From NCBI GenBank assembly GCA_037951165.1, contig JBBDHG010000116.1:3669501-3733500 (forward strand): a stretch of 64,000 nucleotides of DNA. The letters run 5' to 3'. Shown here piece after piece: positions 49,496 to 62,157 of the stretch. Source of the stretch: Lophius americanus. Lineage: Eukaryota; Chordata; Actinopteri; Lophiiformes; Lophiidae. The first letter of the stretch is position 1; each line of letters begins with the position of its first letter. Made by a program: the position numbers and the translations under genes. The notes under the pieces are model-generated. The model did no database searches. It saw nothing but the letters and a program-made list of their open reading frames with translations, and was not told where the DNA came from.

Positions 49496-51089
49496 TATAT
49501 GTACGAAATGAGCGCAACACAACACAATTCTTTATCATTTATCAATGCTTGGAGTGTTTTTTCATCTTATCTAAAATGTTTTGAATAACATCTATCCATA
49601 CAGAACCCTTACCTATAGGATAACACTGACTGCGACAAAGGTTGGGCCAGTCAGCACTTTAAGTTTGAACATCAACTGTAGGGCTGAGAAGATCAAGCAA
49701 TATTTTTAATTGTCTGGATCTTAGGATCCCCAGCTTATATGTTTTGGGTTTCAATATACTAATCATTCAAATTGAAGAAATAATTCTCAGGTCAAAGTTT
49801 TGCTGTGCTGCAACAAAAAAATATCTCACTTTTTCACATTATTTAATGTAGTTTATAGCGGCTTACAGTGTTATGGGAATATTAATTGCCAAATACACAC
49901 AGTATTATACAAAGAGATTACAGAGAGATAAATAGGATCAGACCATTGTTGTTCTTGGTATCTTTTAAGGGAATCTGTTGACAGAGACACACATAGCATT
50001 GTTTGTCATGTCCACAAAAATAGAACCATTCGTATGGACTGGTGAGGAAACTACTTTGTATAAACAAACTATCTGTATTCACATAAACCATCTGTATCTG
50101 TATTGTTGGTTGGGTCATTGATAGAATGGTAGTGGGTTGAATGAAATCCGGAATGACTAAGACTTATCTTAAAAATGTCAGTTTCAACCTGAATGTTTGG
50201 AACATAAATTGGTATATTTGGTATTTATTAGACTTTAGAATTTAGAATTGGGTAAAACATTAGCATTGGGTCACAATTGAAATCTTATCAATGTTTTGGA
50301 TCACTATATACATGAAGAACATTGTTTTACATACACGAGGTACCAAACATCAGTTAGCTGCTCAACAGAGATTAGACTTTTTTAAACTGTCACTAGTACA
50401 CATTCTATGTAGGCTTTCCAAAGGGAAGGTTCATGTATACACATTTGATGCCATGTATATAGTCTGTGACAATGTAAACTTCACCGTTATGGCTTTTAGG
50501 CAAAAAACAAAGGCATTCGCTCGCCTACGGTTGACAGATTTAAGTTTTACACAATTTTCTCTCAGCCTCTCCATTTCTGTTTTCTCTGTGTAGTCATCTC
50601 TAGTGCAGAGATGCAGACGTACTGTGCAACCGTACATAATTACAGATGCATTTCTCTAAAGCCGACATCTTTAAGGGGCTTTTTACGTGACAACATTTCT
50701 GCATAAAACTGTACCTTTTGCAGCGTTTCGGTTGCCTTAATGCCACTACCAGCGGAAACTACTGTACAAAAATCAATTTTTGTGTTTGGCCTGAGCTTTT
50801 ATCTCGTACTCACTGTGCTGGGTTAGAAAGTTTTGGACAAGCGCATGGTGATAATCTGTGGTGGTGATTTTGAGACGTTACACTGCCAACTATCGGGCTG
50901 ACATGCATATTACAACATTTTAAACCATTTTGCAGGATGTGTGTGCAGGGGGAATCTTTCCACATTGATGTATGAGCACCATGCTGTCTCCTCTCTGTCG
51001 GGGGAAGCTTTAAGGACTCTCGCTAGATGCTGAAATCTGAGCTTCGATTTCACTTCAGCATGACATTCCCACATAAGCCGATGCATTTC

Positions 51090-51350
51090 TATCTGCAGGG
51101 CAGAATGGTCTCACTCAGTCTGCTTCCTCGCCTTACCACAAAATTATGTGGGAGAATGCAAAACGGATCCAAGGCCTCTGCATCTGAGAGCAACTGTTTA
51201 ATTCCGATTAGCCAAGGCCTGCTTGAGATGACTAATTATTGGCCAGAGGTGGTGAGTTAGAGATGTCTGCTGCGGAGGCTTGTTATGGTCTCTCACGCCA
51301 CAGATACTGCGCTCCGGCGTTGCCACGGCTGCAGCTCATCAGAACCACTG
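51090..51350. promoter_or_regulatory. candidate conserved non-coding element
   Basis: Balanced, non-repetitive sequence with TTCCGATTAGCCAAGG, ACTAATTATTGGCC and CCACGGCTGCAGCTC words. The 60-77 codon frames across it have no splice context. Confidence 0.2.
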
Positions 51351-51993
51351 ACGATTTTTTTTCTTCTCCTTGTCTTGTTGGTGTGTCCATTTTTTTGTTT
51401 TGTTTTGTTTGTGAGGAATAGATAGTGGGAGAGTGAAAAAAAGAAGAGAAGGAGTCGCTGTGCTCGGTGAGTCATGTGAATGAGGACAAAATGAAGATGA
51501 AGACGGATTAGAGATAGACAAATTTCAAAAGGAGGTGAAGTTTTGACGAAAGCCTGATCCTGAAAGATCAGCTTTCAGAGAGTGAGTCGGGAGGAAGAGA
51601 CAGAAAAAGGAATGATGGCGTGAAGGTCTAACGTAGACTGGGGGAGGAGGAATGTACAGCAGAGAGCAGTGCTCTAATGGGACTGTCCCAGCAACCCCCT
51701 TACCCCCCCCCATTCTGCCTCCCTGTGTCCCCTGGTGGAGGTTCTCTCCCCTCTAATCCACTAATCTGACACTTCCAGAGGCCAGACACAAACGCATTTG
51801 ACACTCATATTGATGTGTGAGCTCACACTTACACACACCAAAAACACACAGGAGAGACTGAAAGCCAACATTAATCAAATAGACTGAAGGCGCTGACATA
51901 ATTGCACATGTAAACAAACGCACACATGTAGAGGCATCAAATTAGCATCTATACACACACTCTGAAACACACAGAATGTACATGTTTCCACAC

Positions 51994-51994
51994 C

Positions 51995-52041
<47 letters not shown>

Positions 52042-52044
52042 TGT
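51994..52044. repeat. (TG)n microsatellite
   Basis: About 22 pure TG units and a final TTTGTG variant. Confidence 0.98.
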
Positions 52045-53145
52045 AATTTTTAACAAATGGCTCTCTCTCAAATTACAGGTGCCTGCGGTATTGAATGTGA
52101 GTCTAAGTGGGCCCATTAAGGCCAAATTGGACTAATTCAATCCACAAATCTAATTCAGTGAAACGATTTTGCTGGATAGTTGGAAAGAGTTGTGGAATTT
52201 GTCAGATATACTATCTAACGCAGAAAAGTGTGTTGTTTGGGAGGTTAATGTGCACAAAAAGCGGGATTACGATGTGACTGAAGCCAATTTTTAGCAAAGG
52301 TTGTCATTTAAGAAGCCCTGTGTTCTGTCTGAGCGGACGGATGTGAGCTGACATGCTTGATTCACACAAACTTCATGAATTGCAAATTCAAAATACGGCT
52401 TTTCAAAGGCCCAGAGAGAATTGACATGAAGCGTGTCAGAAGGGCCCCGCTTAGGAAATTACAAATATTTATTTTGCTTTCTGACAAGCAGGAATCAATG
52501 TGAGTCACAGGAATATTCAGAAGCATCTGTTTCCATGCACAGATTTTAGGTTTCACTTTAAAAACAAACTTTCTTACACTATTTTTAGAATTAGAGTTGA
52601 GAGCATTACTTACTGTGTAGTAAAGAAATACACAGAGTATTACTGTATTTATGTAAATTTATGACACACCTCACTACATAGTTTTGTCAATAATTAGTGT
52701 CTATTTAGGGAATGTTAGCTATATTTGTAAAACCTCTGTTACCAAACATTTTCACTTTGGTGGAAATGTGGTAACAGAGGTGAAAGGACCACCTACTCAA
52801 AGGCGATTGTTCCTACTAAGCCAACCCTAACTACAGATTATAAATGATGATAATACATATTATAATTAGAATTATTGATTACTTTTTACCAGGATTATGT
52901 TATCCAATATCCCAACAGTTTGTAACATCTAGGGAAAACTGGAAATGTTTGAGTCAAAGGATTCTATTGTCCATGCAACTGGACAAAAACACAATTTAAG
53001 GATACTGTCTTTGAATTTTAATCTCATTTTATCCAGATTTTTATTTTTATCAGCACCCAATGGACACATTTATAAACACCAGACTGTGAATTTACCTCTT
53101 TCACTGATTATAAGCTACAGAAATGAAATAAAATGCTCAGTAATG
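52045..53145. other. intronic sequence, nothing recognised
   Basis: AT-rich unique DNA leading into the SINE. Confidence 0.5.
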
Positions 53146-53450
53146 AGGCAGCATAGTGGTGCCGAGGGCACATTTGTCTCACAGCAAGAAGGTTCTGGCT
53201 TTAAATCCACACTTGGGTCTGTTTCAGGTTTTTATGTTCTTCCTGTGTTTGTGAGAGACAACAGATAAAAAACATTTTGGTCACTATGAGTGTGATGCTT
53301 GTTCTCTCTGCCTGTTGTTCCCTGTGATGAACAGACTGCTTGTCCAGAGTATACCAGTCATCTTGACCATTGTCAGCCAGGATGGCGTCCAGCCCCCTGC
53401 CACCGTGAACAGGACAGGACTAGCGGTTAGGAATAATGAACAAGTGGATG
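53146..53450 (+). mobile_element. tRNA-derived SINE of the widespread teleost type
   Basis: It starts AGGCAGCATAGTGGTGC (a decayed A box) and contains TCTCACAGCAAGAAGGTTCT. A B-box-like GGCTTTAAATCC follows, then the body with 'ATGTTCTTCCTGTGTTTG', 'CCAGAGTATACC' and 'CCAGCCCCCTGCCACCGTGA'. The end, ACTAGCGGTTAGGAATAATG, closely resembles the 3' end of the Rex1-like LINE at 32.35 kb. This is the expected arrangement for a SINE mobilised by LINE machinery. Many point changes and a central deletion mark it as an old copy. Confidence 0.75.
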
Positions 53451-53499
53451 ATCAAAAACGCTACATTAGGCAATCTGAGCAATATAAGTAGATATAATA

Positions 53500-53690
53500 C
53501 AAAAAAAGAGCGTCAAATCCCGGATCCACCCCTTTATGTAATTCCACACCAACTACGTATAATGGGGTCCGTTCTGACCAAAGTTCTGTCCCACCACCAT
53601 GCTTCATGGAGATCATATTTGCGCAATCCAGCCGACGGAGGAGTAAACATGAAAAGAATCGGGTAATTATATAACCTATTTACCTCTGCA
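53500..53690 (+). repeat. dispersed repeat ending in 'cctctgcagtg' (RTE-type tail style)
   Basis: The words tctgtcccaccaccatgctt, 'catggagatca' and 'gcgcaatccagccgac' correspond to a common teleost repeat whose copies read 'cccaccaagtttcatgaaaatcgg...gcgtaatcctgctaac' and end in a 'cctccttggcggagg' block. Here the end reads ataacctatttacctctgca. Classification is from memory. The element is probably the 3' portion of a LINE-driven family. Confidence 0.45.
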
Positions 53691-54388
53691 GTGAAGAACT
53701 CATCTTAAAAAAGGGTATAAATAATGTACTTTCAAATCTTTTTATAATCCCGGACATCTGGAGCCTTGGATGAACCGTACCAGCTGTATGGTTGCGTTTA
53801 CCATCCTTCCTCTGTTGCTTTGGAGACTGCTGTATCATGGATTTACTTTTCCACTTCCAGATGTTGGTGGGGTACGGGGGCGCCCTCACTGATACCAAGT
53901 GTATCTGAAAAAATGACTCAAGTGTGAAAGCGCTTCCAGAGAGCCTGTTCTTCAGCCGGTTTTATCCTGCTCCCAGTGTAAGGTGTTGAGGTCTAATTGA
54001 TTATTAGTAATTCTCATGTGAATGTGTGGGCCCTGAAAAGTGAATCTGTAGCTGCTCATTCTATCGGTCTTCATGTGTTTACATGCGAGTGTCTCATACG
54101 CATCCATGCATTTCTAAAGAAGGTCATTTTAAGCTGGGCTGCAGTAACGAAAGCCAGACAGATCCTGCGAGCAGCCTCCTCCCAGCATTGGAATAACAAG
54201 AAACCCACACACTCATCTCCTGCACCCGCTTCCATAATCACATATTTACCTCCTCCACAGGGCGGCTTCATGACCTTGAACACAGCCGCACGCCAATGTG
54301 TGTATCTGTGTCTGTCTTTGTGTATCTCTACCAGCCGGTGTTAACATCCAAACATGCGTCACAAAAACTGCCATCATGTCTTAAACAG

Positions 54389-54403
54389 CCCCCCCCCCCC
54401 CCC
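54389..54403. repeat. C15 homopolymer
   Basis: Fifteen C residues, so a G run on the minus strand, followed by GCACACGCACA. Confidence 0.95.
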
Positions 54404-56237
54404 GCACACGCACATTTGGGGAAGAAAAACAAGTGAAAGCAAAAAAATAAAAAAAAGATGTCAGGAATGAGGCAGCCGGCACCGTCAAGCCTGTTCCGAT
54501 TGGCTGAGCAACAGCTGAAGGTTATCCTGACTAACAAACATATCACACCTACCATAGAGGCACAGACACGTTCAGCTCTTTGTGGCCAGACAATAAGTCT
54601 GTGACCTTCAATTCTGTGGCAGACAAATACAAGGTGCAATTATCTGAGAGTTCCTTCCATCGACCGCCTCGCCAGGCAGCTGTGGCGTTGAGAGAGGTGA
54701 CATCATGGCAACAAACCGCTAAAATGGAATAAAAGTAAACCTAAAATGAAATGAGGTTTCTGTGAGGCAGAAATGATTCTGCCAAAGAAATAAAATGCGT
54801 AATTTCCACCAAGGATACATCCTCCAACACCGCTGAGACATTTGGGTAAAGGAAGCTCCATGTGACATTTTTTGTGTTTTTTCCAAATCCAACATTCCCA
54901 CCCCCCCAACTAAGTGATTGACCAGGTGTGTGGAGGTACGAGACAAAAGCGTGGCTTGTTTCTCCAGCTCAGGACTTTCATTCTAAACCCGTCACTTCAC
55001 AGCAGGGCAACAACAGAGAGGAAGCTCTCAAGAAGACAAGTGTACATACGTGATTATCTACCTCTTATTCCTCGCTGGCCTCGTTTACATAACACCGTTT
55101 TAGCTAAAAAATGAAAACTTTTTTCTTTTTGTTTTCAAAAAGCTCTGCCTTCAGACAACAATGTTATGAAAATGATCCGCGTCGAAATATGGATCAGAAC
55201 AATGACTTAAAATGCGGCAGCTTTTATGCCAGACCAGTAGATGGCAGTGTAACTTTTCAAAAGCAGAACCACTGAAGAAGACTGACCGGGAAGTGCAGAT
55301 TATCTCGGTCTCTCTGGAGGAGCAAAAATAAAACCAACAGAGACTGCAACACGAACAGAACCAGACAGCCTGACAATATTTTTTACATTTTACCAATATA
55401 AAAGTATTGATATAGATATTCTCTGCGGGCGTGACTCAGTCTTAAATCATTGGAGCCTAGATTGTAGTGGGGCCTGTACTATTTTCACAAAAGTTGCATA
55501 TTTGACCGTTTCCACAGAAAAGGAAACGGAAGCGTTTCAAAAGATCAAATTCTGGCACCCGTTTTGAGAATTTTACGTTCTAAGATGGGATTGTATAAAT
55601 GTTAATGTCCCTAAAGGTGCATTTCATCTCTGGAAAGTTGTGCAGTCATACATCTCTGTGTATTATCAATGGAAAATAATATAATAGAAAAATATATATA
55701 TTTATAAAATGCAGTAAAAATATCAGATGGTGATTAAGTAAATTGACACAGGGTCACATTAGATCCCTACACTGGGTTGTACTAAGATAAAGAAAAAAAG
55801 TGCATTAATGCTTTAAACAAAAAGACAAAAAAGAAAATAAAACAGCCATTTATAAATACCCTGATATTTGTGAAACATGGGAAATATAGAAGAATATTTA
55901 ACACTGAATGACAGTATTGCATGTTTTGTATTGCACATTATATAAACCAAACTAAATACAATGCCCCATAAATACTGTAACCGTGTGAATATAAGGTAAA
56001 TAATGATGCGTTGAAAACCAATGCAGTGTAGACGGCTCCTCTATGGCCGTTAGCTTCCACCCTATCATGGAGTTTAGCGATATAGGAGCAGTATTAAATG
56101 GTTACTAATGGTAATGGTACTGTACAAGGTGCCAGCTGCTCATCGAGAGAAAAATCCCCTCACGCATTATTCATGCACCCACGGAGCTGCCATCTTGAAC
56201 AAAACAGGTTCCAGTATATTCATTCGAATGATATATC

Positions 56238-56325
56238 CAAAGGCAGACCACAGTGTCGGGGATCAAACCACCAACCTTTCACTAAGTAGACAATCACTCT
56301 ACCTCCTCTGCTGCATCTGCCCAAA
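56238..56325 (-). mobile_element. SINE head, tRNA-like leader only
   Basis: On the minus strand: GCAGAGGAGGTAGAGTGATT, then 'GTCTACTTAGTGAAAGGTTGG' and TGGTTTGATCCCCGAC, which is a recognisable A box, anticodon-arm-like region and B box. After 'CTGTGGTCTGCCTTTGG' the similarity to teleost SINE bodies fades. It is probably a truncated or heavily decayed copy. Confidence 0.6.
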
Positions 56326-57994
56326 CACAGCATGATTCCACATTACTCTGTTGGAAGTGTCCCCGCTGCTAACCCCTGGTTTCTGGAGGGCTCTAACAAA
56401 ACGGTATATCGTCTAGGAGGAAGACAGGGGTTGAAAGTGCACTCTTTGTTTGATGCATTTCAGGTTTGAAAAAAAAAGACAAATAATGTAAAAAAGTCTC
56501 ATCTTATTTAAAGTCTTATCATTTGCATATCAGAAAAAGCCGTTTGTGTTTCCACATGGAGATTCCTGAAATATAACACATTGGTAACAAGATTAGCTGT
56601 TACTGGCATGACAAAGAAGAGATCATTAGAGGATTCCTCTGTTTGTGGATTGCATTGTGGGTAATGCATTAGCCAGGTTTTGTGTAGGAATGTTCAACAT
56701 GAAGTAAAATTTGCTTCCATGGGATTTAAAAGGCATTAGGAAACGAAACAAAAAAAAATGTCAATGTACTGCATAATGAGTATATCTGATATGAAGGTAT
56801 ATTCTGAAAATATTAAATATGTACTTTCGGAATCAATTAAGTACTGCAGTTTATTATTTTCAGTTTGAATTTTGAGGTACTTTTCCTTTGATTGGGAAAA
56901 AAATCCATTTTCTGCTTCTTCTCCACTATATTTACAAATATTGTGCTCGTTACTTTCAGCGCCGAAAGAGCAATCATTTCCTGATCAATGTACTTTGCTG
57001 CTAGTTGTACAGGATATAAATAGTTGTTTGATGTGAGTCACAACATCAACCCTGCTCCTTAATTTATGCTGCAAAGATTTCACTCACAACAACGACAAAA
57101 AATGGATCAGTCTTACTGGAGCAGAGAGAATGGCAGGTGCGTACCGTTCATAATAACGGATATTATGGATGCATCATCATGTTTTTGCACTTATCGGCCT
57201 TCTAAAACTGTATGGCTGCATGCCTGACCAAAAACCAGCCCCCAAATCACTAAGTTATTAAATCAAGTGTTTGGATCCTGAAACGACATTTAATAACTGA
57301 TATTAATCTAGATATTCTGACTACTTGTATAAAATACCAATCAACCCTTATGTTCAGACAAAATCAATTATTATAGATGAGCCAGACAGTTGAGTTCATT
57401 TCAGTCTGGACAAATTGACCATTTTTTGCGCAGTGGTAGTCTAACATGGAAAAAATGCAGATATTTCGGTTTATGTTACGAAGATTAATAATTCAAACGT
57501 TTACAATTAGATTTTGTGGGACCACCGACTTATTTGCTATGATATTAAAAATGCAAACGCATTTCATTCCATTGTTTCCACTTGTCAAACCACAGCTTCT
57601 TTAATTGTGGCGGCAGACAGACTCATGGTGGCATCATTAAACATTTATCTCTCCCTCTCCCTCTCTCCCCCCCTCCTCTTTCGCAGCCTTCAGTGTTACT
57701 TGAGGTAAGCATTGGGGCGAGGTCGACCCGTCAGGATCTAACCTGATCCACCGTCCTGGCAACAGCACCACCATGCATGATTTAGAGCGGTTAAGAGTAC
57801 AAAGCTTTTGTTTGGCTCTCCCAATAGAGCCACCCTCCATTTCACCCTCCCGAAAACAAGACTCAGGAGGTAACTGACTGTAAAAAGGGTTCGACTCAGA
57901 AGAAGCATCAACACAATGTGCCCCCCAAAGGTTCTTAGACGCTTATCTGAAAATAAGATGACAAACATTAGCAATGTAGGAAAACACAAAACAA

Positions 57995-58245
57995 GGCGAC
58001 AATAAGGTGATTAACGGAGCTGCCTTTGGCCGTCATTTGTGCTCAATGGGTTCTGGGAGGAAATAGATTGTACACAATCACAATTCACTCCAATGCATTT
58101 GGTGAAATTAAATATTTAAGCAATTAGTCAAGTAGTGTTTGGAGCGACAAGGTGTTTTTCAGCCTTGCCTGCCGCTGATAATCTGGTGTTAATCATTAGA
58201 AGACATTCAGGGAAATGCTTCAGATCTGGTGATTTTAAGATTTTG
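57995..58245. promoter_or_regulatory. candidate conserved non-coding element
   Basis: Non-repetitive sequence with gtgattaacggagctgcctt, 'attaaatatttaagcaattag' and 'ggtgttaatcattag' words, located upstream of the 58.7-kb repeat copy. Confidence 0.2.
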
Positions 58246-58727
58246 AAAGCAGAATAGTTCCACTTTTTTTAACACCTTTGTTTCCCTACTGCTAAGTGTT
58301 TGTCTTACTAGACTTTAAAGGAAGCCGCACACTTTTGGAAAATGATTAGAATTTCATCAGAACGTTCCAATAGATCTCCTGGGGCTGTGGAAGAGTTTCG
58401 ACCCTAATGACGTCCTCAGGAGACCAGAATTGATTCAATTCTTTATCAAGCCCTTCAAACTCCATTTCAAGGAGAGGAAGTCGAAAGCCCCAAAACAATA
58501 AATTATTAGCTGTCAGCAGAGGTATCACTAACTCAAACGCAACACTTTACTGCAGATCACCCCCTGAAGACGTCTAGACTTTGTGTTTGCTCTACAGAAG
58601 TTCTTTGTGCCGCCAAATGTTACCCCAAAGTTGGACACTGTTGCGTCTCGTCTGTGAGTCTGGGACAGATTTAGCAAGGTTCCATTTGTTTCGTCATCGA
58701 AGTAACAGTTTTGACATCTGAATAGAA

Positions 58728-59120
58728 TAGAATTGAATGGAAAACTTTATTAAACCCCAGAAGGGGAAATTTAGTAGTTGCGGTGATGTGAACAGTGGAG
58801 CAATTATTATTATTTATTATTTAAATACAATTCTCTCCAACCATCTAGTGCTTTCATGGTGCTGATACAGGCGTCCCCACCTCCCCATCTCCATCCAGTC
58901 ATCACAGATTCATTAACTTCATCAGTCTCTACAGAGTCACCGGCCACCACCACCACCAGTATCCAGAACTCCAAAGGGGGGGTTAAACCCGCTGTTGCTC
59001 AGGACAGACACTCCGGACGCTCTCTATTATTATTATTGTCAGGGACCTCCCACTCTAATGTCAGCAAGGACGAAGTTGACTTGTTGGATTTCATGCCACT
59101 CGCAATTTCTCCCTGATTCA
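58728..59120 (-). mobile_element. dispersed LINE-type 3' UTR copy B with terminal tail
   Basis: On the minus strand this runs through a GGTGGTGGTGGTGG stretch, a 'GGAGATGGGGAGGTGG' block and 'CAGCACCATGAAAGCAC', and finishes with 'AAATTTCCCCTTCTGGGG', 'TTTAATAAAG' and ATTCT-like repeats at 58728-58745. The middle matches the segment at 1490-1765 base for base over long stretches, and the tail resembles the LINE tail at 3.7 kb. It is therefore a retroposed family with a conserved 3' end. The coding part is absent and the 59120 edge is approximate. Confidence 0.6.
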
Positions 59121-59909
59121 CATAAATCTGTTTCAATCTCCACAAAGAACCATGAATGGAAACACCGACGTGAGCTGTCGGACTCCTCCAGTTGGAGAAC
59201 CAGATGAGAAAGAACATTAAAATCCAACAAAATAAAGTAATCATGTAGCCAGTCCATTTTACAAAACTGTAAAGATGGGGGACATTAATTATTTGGCAAT
59301 GAAGAATCTGTGCATTCGTAAACTTATTTTCAGGCTCGCCGATTTCCTCTTAGTATCACCCAGTGGCCTACTGCCCTTTAGTTATTCTCACTCTGCTCAC
59401 GCTCCCCCTCGTCTGCCTTCTCCACCCTCTGCTTCCTCACTTCTCCACCACATTCGCCTGCCTCCCCGGGTCTTTCTCTCCCCTAGCAGGTAAGGAAATC
59501 AATCTCTTTTTTCTTGTTGGGTCTCTGCACAGCGGCTCACTTCAAAACAGGGCAGGTTTTAACATTGAACCATGCATCACCGCTGCGATTTGGGGAATTT
59601 GTAGGAAGACTTCGGCAGTAGTTTGAGTTTGGATGCTGTTGTGTGTGTACTTTCAAAAAGATGTTGGAATAATGGGGCGAGACAAGCATCCTCCTCCCTC
59701 TCTCCCACAGGAGTGAATGGAGTGTTATTCCTTATACCCTCTATCTCTCATTCCTTCCTTTGTAATGCTCACACACACAAACATACAAACACATAAACAT
59801 GCACACACAGAGTTATTATTTAGTCAGCCATCGTGGCTATGGAGGTGTCTAATGATAAGACAGGGTTGCTGCTGTTATTAAAATTTAACAGGGTGCAAAC
59901 GTACAAACA

Positions 59910-59953
<44 letters not shown>

Positions 59954-60672
59954 CACAGCCCTATCATTGTCCTGTCACAGCCGCAAGCTATTTTTGGAAA
60001 CCTTGCCCCCATCCCTTAGTGCAAATGCCTTCCTTCTCCTCCCACAGCACTCGTCAACCCTCTGTCACCCTCTGTCAGAGTGCCAGCCAATCAGAGCCCT
60101 GTTTGAGCCGCTTTGACAGGAAGTGAAGCTGACAGCCCACCAATCAACTAATAACTACCCTTCGTGGCAGGACTTTGACAAGACTAATCGAGGATATGGA
60201 GGCAGTATTTACGGTTATATATGGTATAATTACAGCCTGATGACATGAAAACAATCTGCTGTGATACGAGGGAGACGTTTTGGACAAGATTTGCACACTG
60301 GAATAAAGCCTGCAGCAGAAGACATTGGTATTCTCTCCCAAAACGAATGTATTATAAGTGGAATTTTAATTGAATTTTAAAGAGCGTCCTGATGGCGAGC
60401 ACAATTAATGTCCTGAAATTAAGTCGATACAGCAGGGCGGTTAAATGTCAGAAGTACGTGACGATGAGACGCTATGTGCAACCTTAGGTTTCACGAAGGT
60501 GAGGGCAATAAAAGTCATACGAGAGAAGTCAAGTCACCCAAAAATAATATATATAGACAATAGAAGTATTACAACACAATCTTCAGACACCAGACGGTAC
60601 AGCTTCAATCAATGACGAAAGGTTGAACGATTGAAGGGGTCTGTTAAAGGTTATCAAAAGGACTATCTATGA
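59121..60672. other. intronic sequence with a CA tract
   Basis: A pyrimidine-rich stretch at 59395-59490 ending ctctcccctagcag resembles an acceptor, but no coding exon follows. The rest is unique DNA. Confidence 0.45.
59906..59956. repeat. (CA)n microsatellite
   Basis: CA units with an early CATA variant. A looser CA-rich stretch with ATA and AAA interruptions precedes it at 59768-59812. Confidence 0.97.
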
Positions 60673-60912
60673 AGGATCCATCAGAATCCCTTTAGAATCC
60701 CTCAGAATCCCTGCGGGATCTCACAAGTCCGTAAAGGATCACTTAGAATCCACACAGGATCCCTCAGAATCTATGCAGGATCCCTCAGAATCCACGCACA
60801 AGCTCCCAGAAACTCTCCTTGATCCCTCAGAAAACCTGCAGGATCCCCCAGAAGGTTAAAGGATCCAGCAAAATCCTTAAAGGATCACTAAGAAATCCAT
60901 GCGTGATCCGTA
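60673..60912. repeat. 21-bp minisatellite, about 11 diverged units
   Basis: The consensus is about GGATCCCTCAGAATCCATGC plus A. The units are 20-21 bp long and begin GGATC or a one-base variant at most steps, for example near 60674, 60716, 60757, 60778, 60841 and 60874. Many units contain TCAGAATCC. Divergence between units is substantial, so the array is old. No frame is open through it. Confidence 0.85.
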
Positions 60913-61837
60913 GGAGTAGGATGGGAGAAGTTGCTAGACGGCGGTACATCTAAACCATCCTGTACAGTCACTGCTCTGATTAAGTGGAGAACAATGGATG
61001 GTCAAACTATCCAAGTGTTGCTTGCACTTGTGAATGTTTATTCGTGATGGCTTGACTCTTAAACAGTGTGAAAAGAAGCTTTAAGGAGGAATGGACGGAG
61101 ATTCAGGATGGGAGCAATGCTAGGCCAGCTTGGATTTAAGGATTGTTGTGGCTCATGTCTTCTTGCAGGAAAATTAAATGGGCAAATTGAAACATAAAAT
61201 CAGAGACTGATGATCGAATGGCTTCACAGAGAACCGTCTCTGTAATCAAGCTGTTGCACCCGCTGGGTGCTGTGCTTTGAGTTGACGGAGCTCAGGTCTC
61301 TGCAGGACAAGGACAGAAGAACTGCTTGGTGCTCAAACACAGTTGAATTTGTTGATATGATATTACATCAAGTCATAATAACAGACTTATCCAGAACTTT
61401 ATGTTGAGCCTGTTTGTAGTAAACAACACAGACACGGTCGTTACAGAACCGGATATATTATATATCATCAAGAGGACAGTATTTGGAATGGGTCTACCAC
61501 TAAAGACCGGTTTGGTTTGATAATTACATCGGAAATGTTATGCTACAACCATTAAAAAAGGATGTCCTCTTGACCAGGAGGAGAGGCTATCAGGAGACGC
61601 CCAACCATCACAGACTGTTCTCATCTTTATCCATCCTTTACCCAGTTTAATACTAGGTCCATCCTCGTGGCACAAAAGTTGTTCTGATGCAAGCTTTTGG
61701 ACTCATTACAGACCGCTTTCAACTGCTTCGGGCTATGATCTCTGTTTTTCCTTTGCTGGCTTGGTTGGGCTTTCAGGGGCGGCACTTATATGGTCCACAT
61801 GTGTTCTTGCAAAGACGAAGGTGCTGAAGTATCTCTA
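60913..61837. other. intronic sequence, nothing recognised
   Basis: Unique DNA between the 21-bp minisatellite and the MITE. Confidence 0.5.
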
Positions 61838-62157
61838 GTACCTCTTTTCCACCAAAAATAAACTGTTGCTAGTTTGGTGCTGGTGCTATGGCCAGTGCTT
61901 AGGTGGTTCAACTCGAGCACCTCCTCAGAACCAGTTTACTTTTCCATTGGAATGGAACAATGTCAGAGCCACGCCATCACATCACCATATAACGTAATCC
62001 GTTCTTGGCTCTAGACCACCAAAGAGTTAGTGCTTGTCTGGCACCATTTTTGAGAGCCAGGAGCTGGTGCTTAGTCTGTCTAAAAGCTAAGAACTGGTGC
62101 TAAATCAGGCTCTGGCTCCGAACCAACTCTGGAATCAGCTTTGTGGAAAATGGGTAC
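61838..62157. mobile_element. non-autonomous DNA transposon (MITE) with terminal inverted repeats
   Basis: The left end GTACCTCTTTTCCACCAAA and the reverse complement of the right end GTACCCATTTTCCACAAAG agree at about 15 of 19 positions. Between them are repeated 'gctggtgct', 'agctggtgctta' and 'aactggtgcta' words and no open frame. This matches a teleost MITE style whose ends read 'gtacc...ttttccacc'. I could not find a target-site duplication, so the superfamily (hAT or Harbinger-like) is unresolved. Confidence 0.6.

Larger units (their letters stand above)
48984..51993. other. intronic sequence with one retroposon tail
   Basis: Apart from the element at 49386-49495 and the compositional island at 51090-51350, nothing is recognised. 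Confidence 0.45.
53691..58727. other. intronic sequence, no exon seen
   Basis: Includes the C15 run, the SINE head at 56.2 kb and an AT-rich stretch at 55670-55960. 54100-54300 is GC-richer, but its opposing frames (115 codons plus, 70 codons minus) have no family match. Confidence 0.45.

Noticed and set aside
59395..59626. Exon after ctctcccctagcag
   Set aside because: It is a pyrimidine-rich stretch by composition. The frame is low-complexity Pro/Ser/Leu upstream and lacks a donor downstream.
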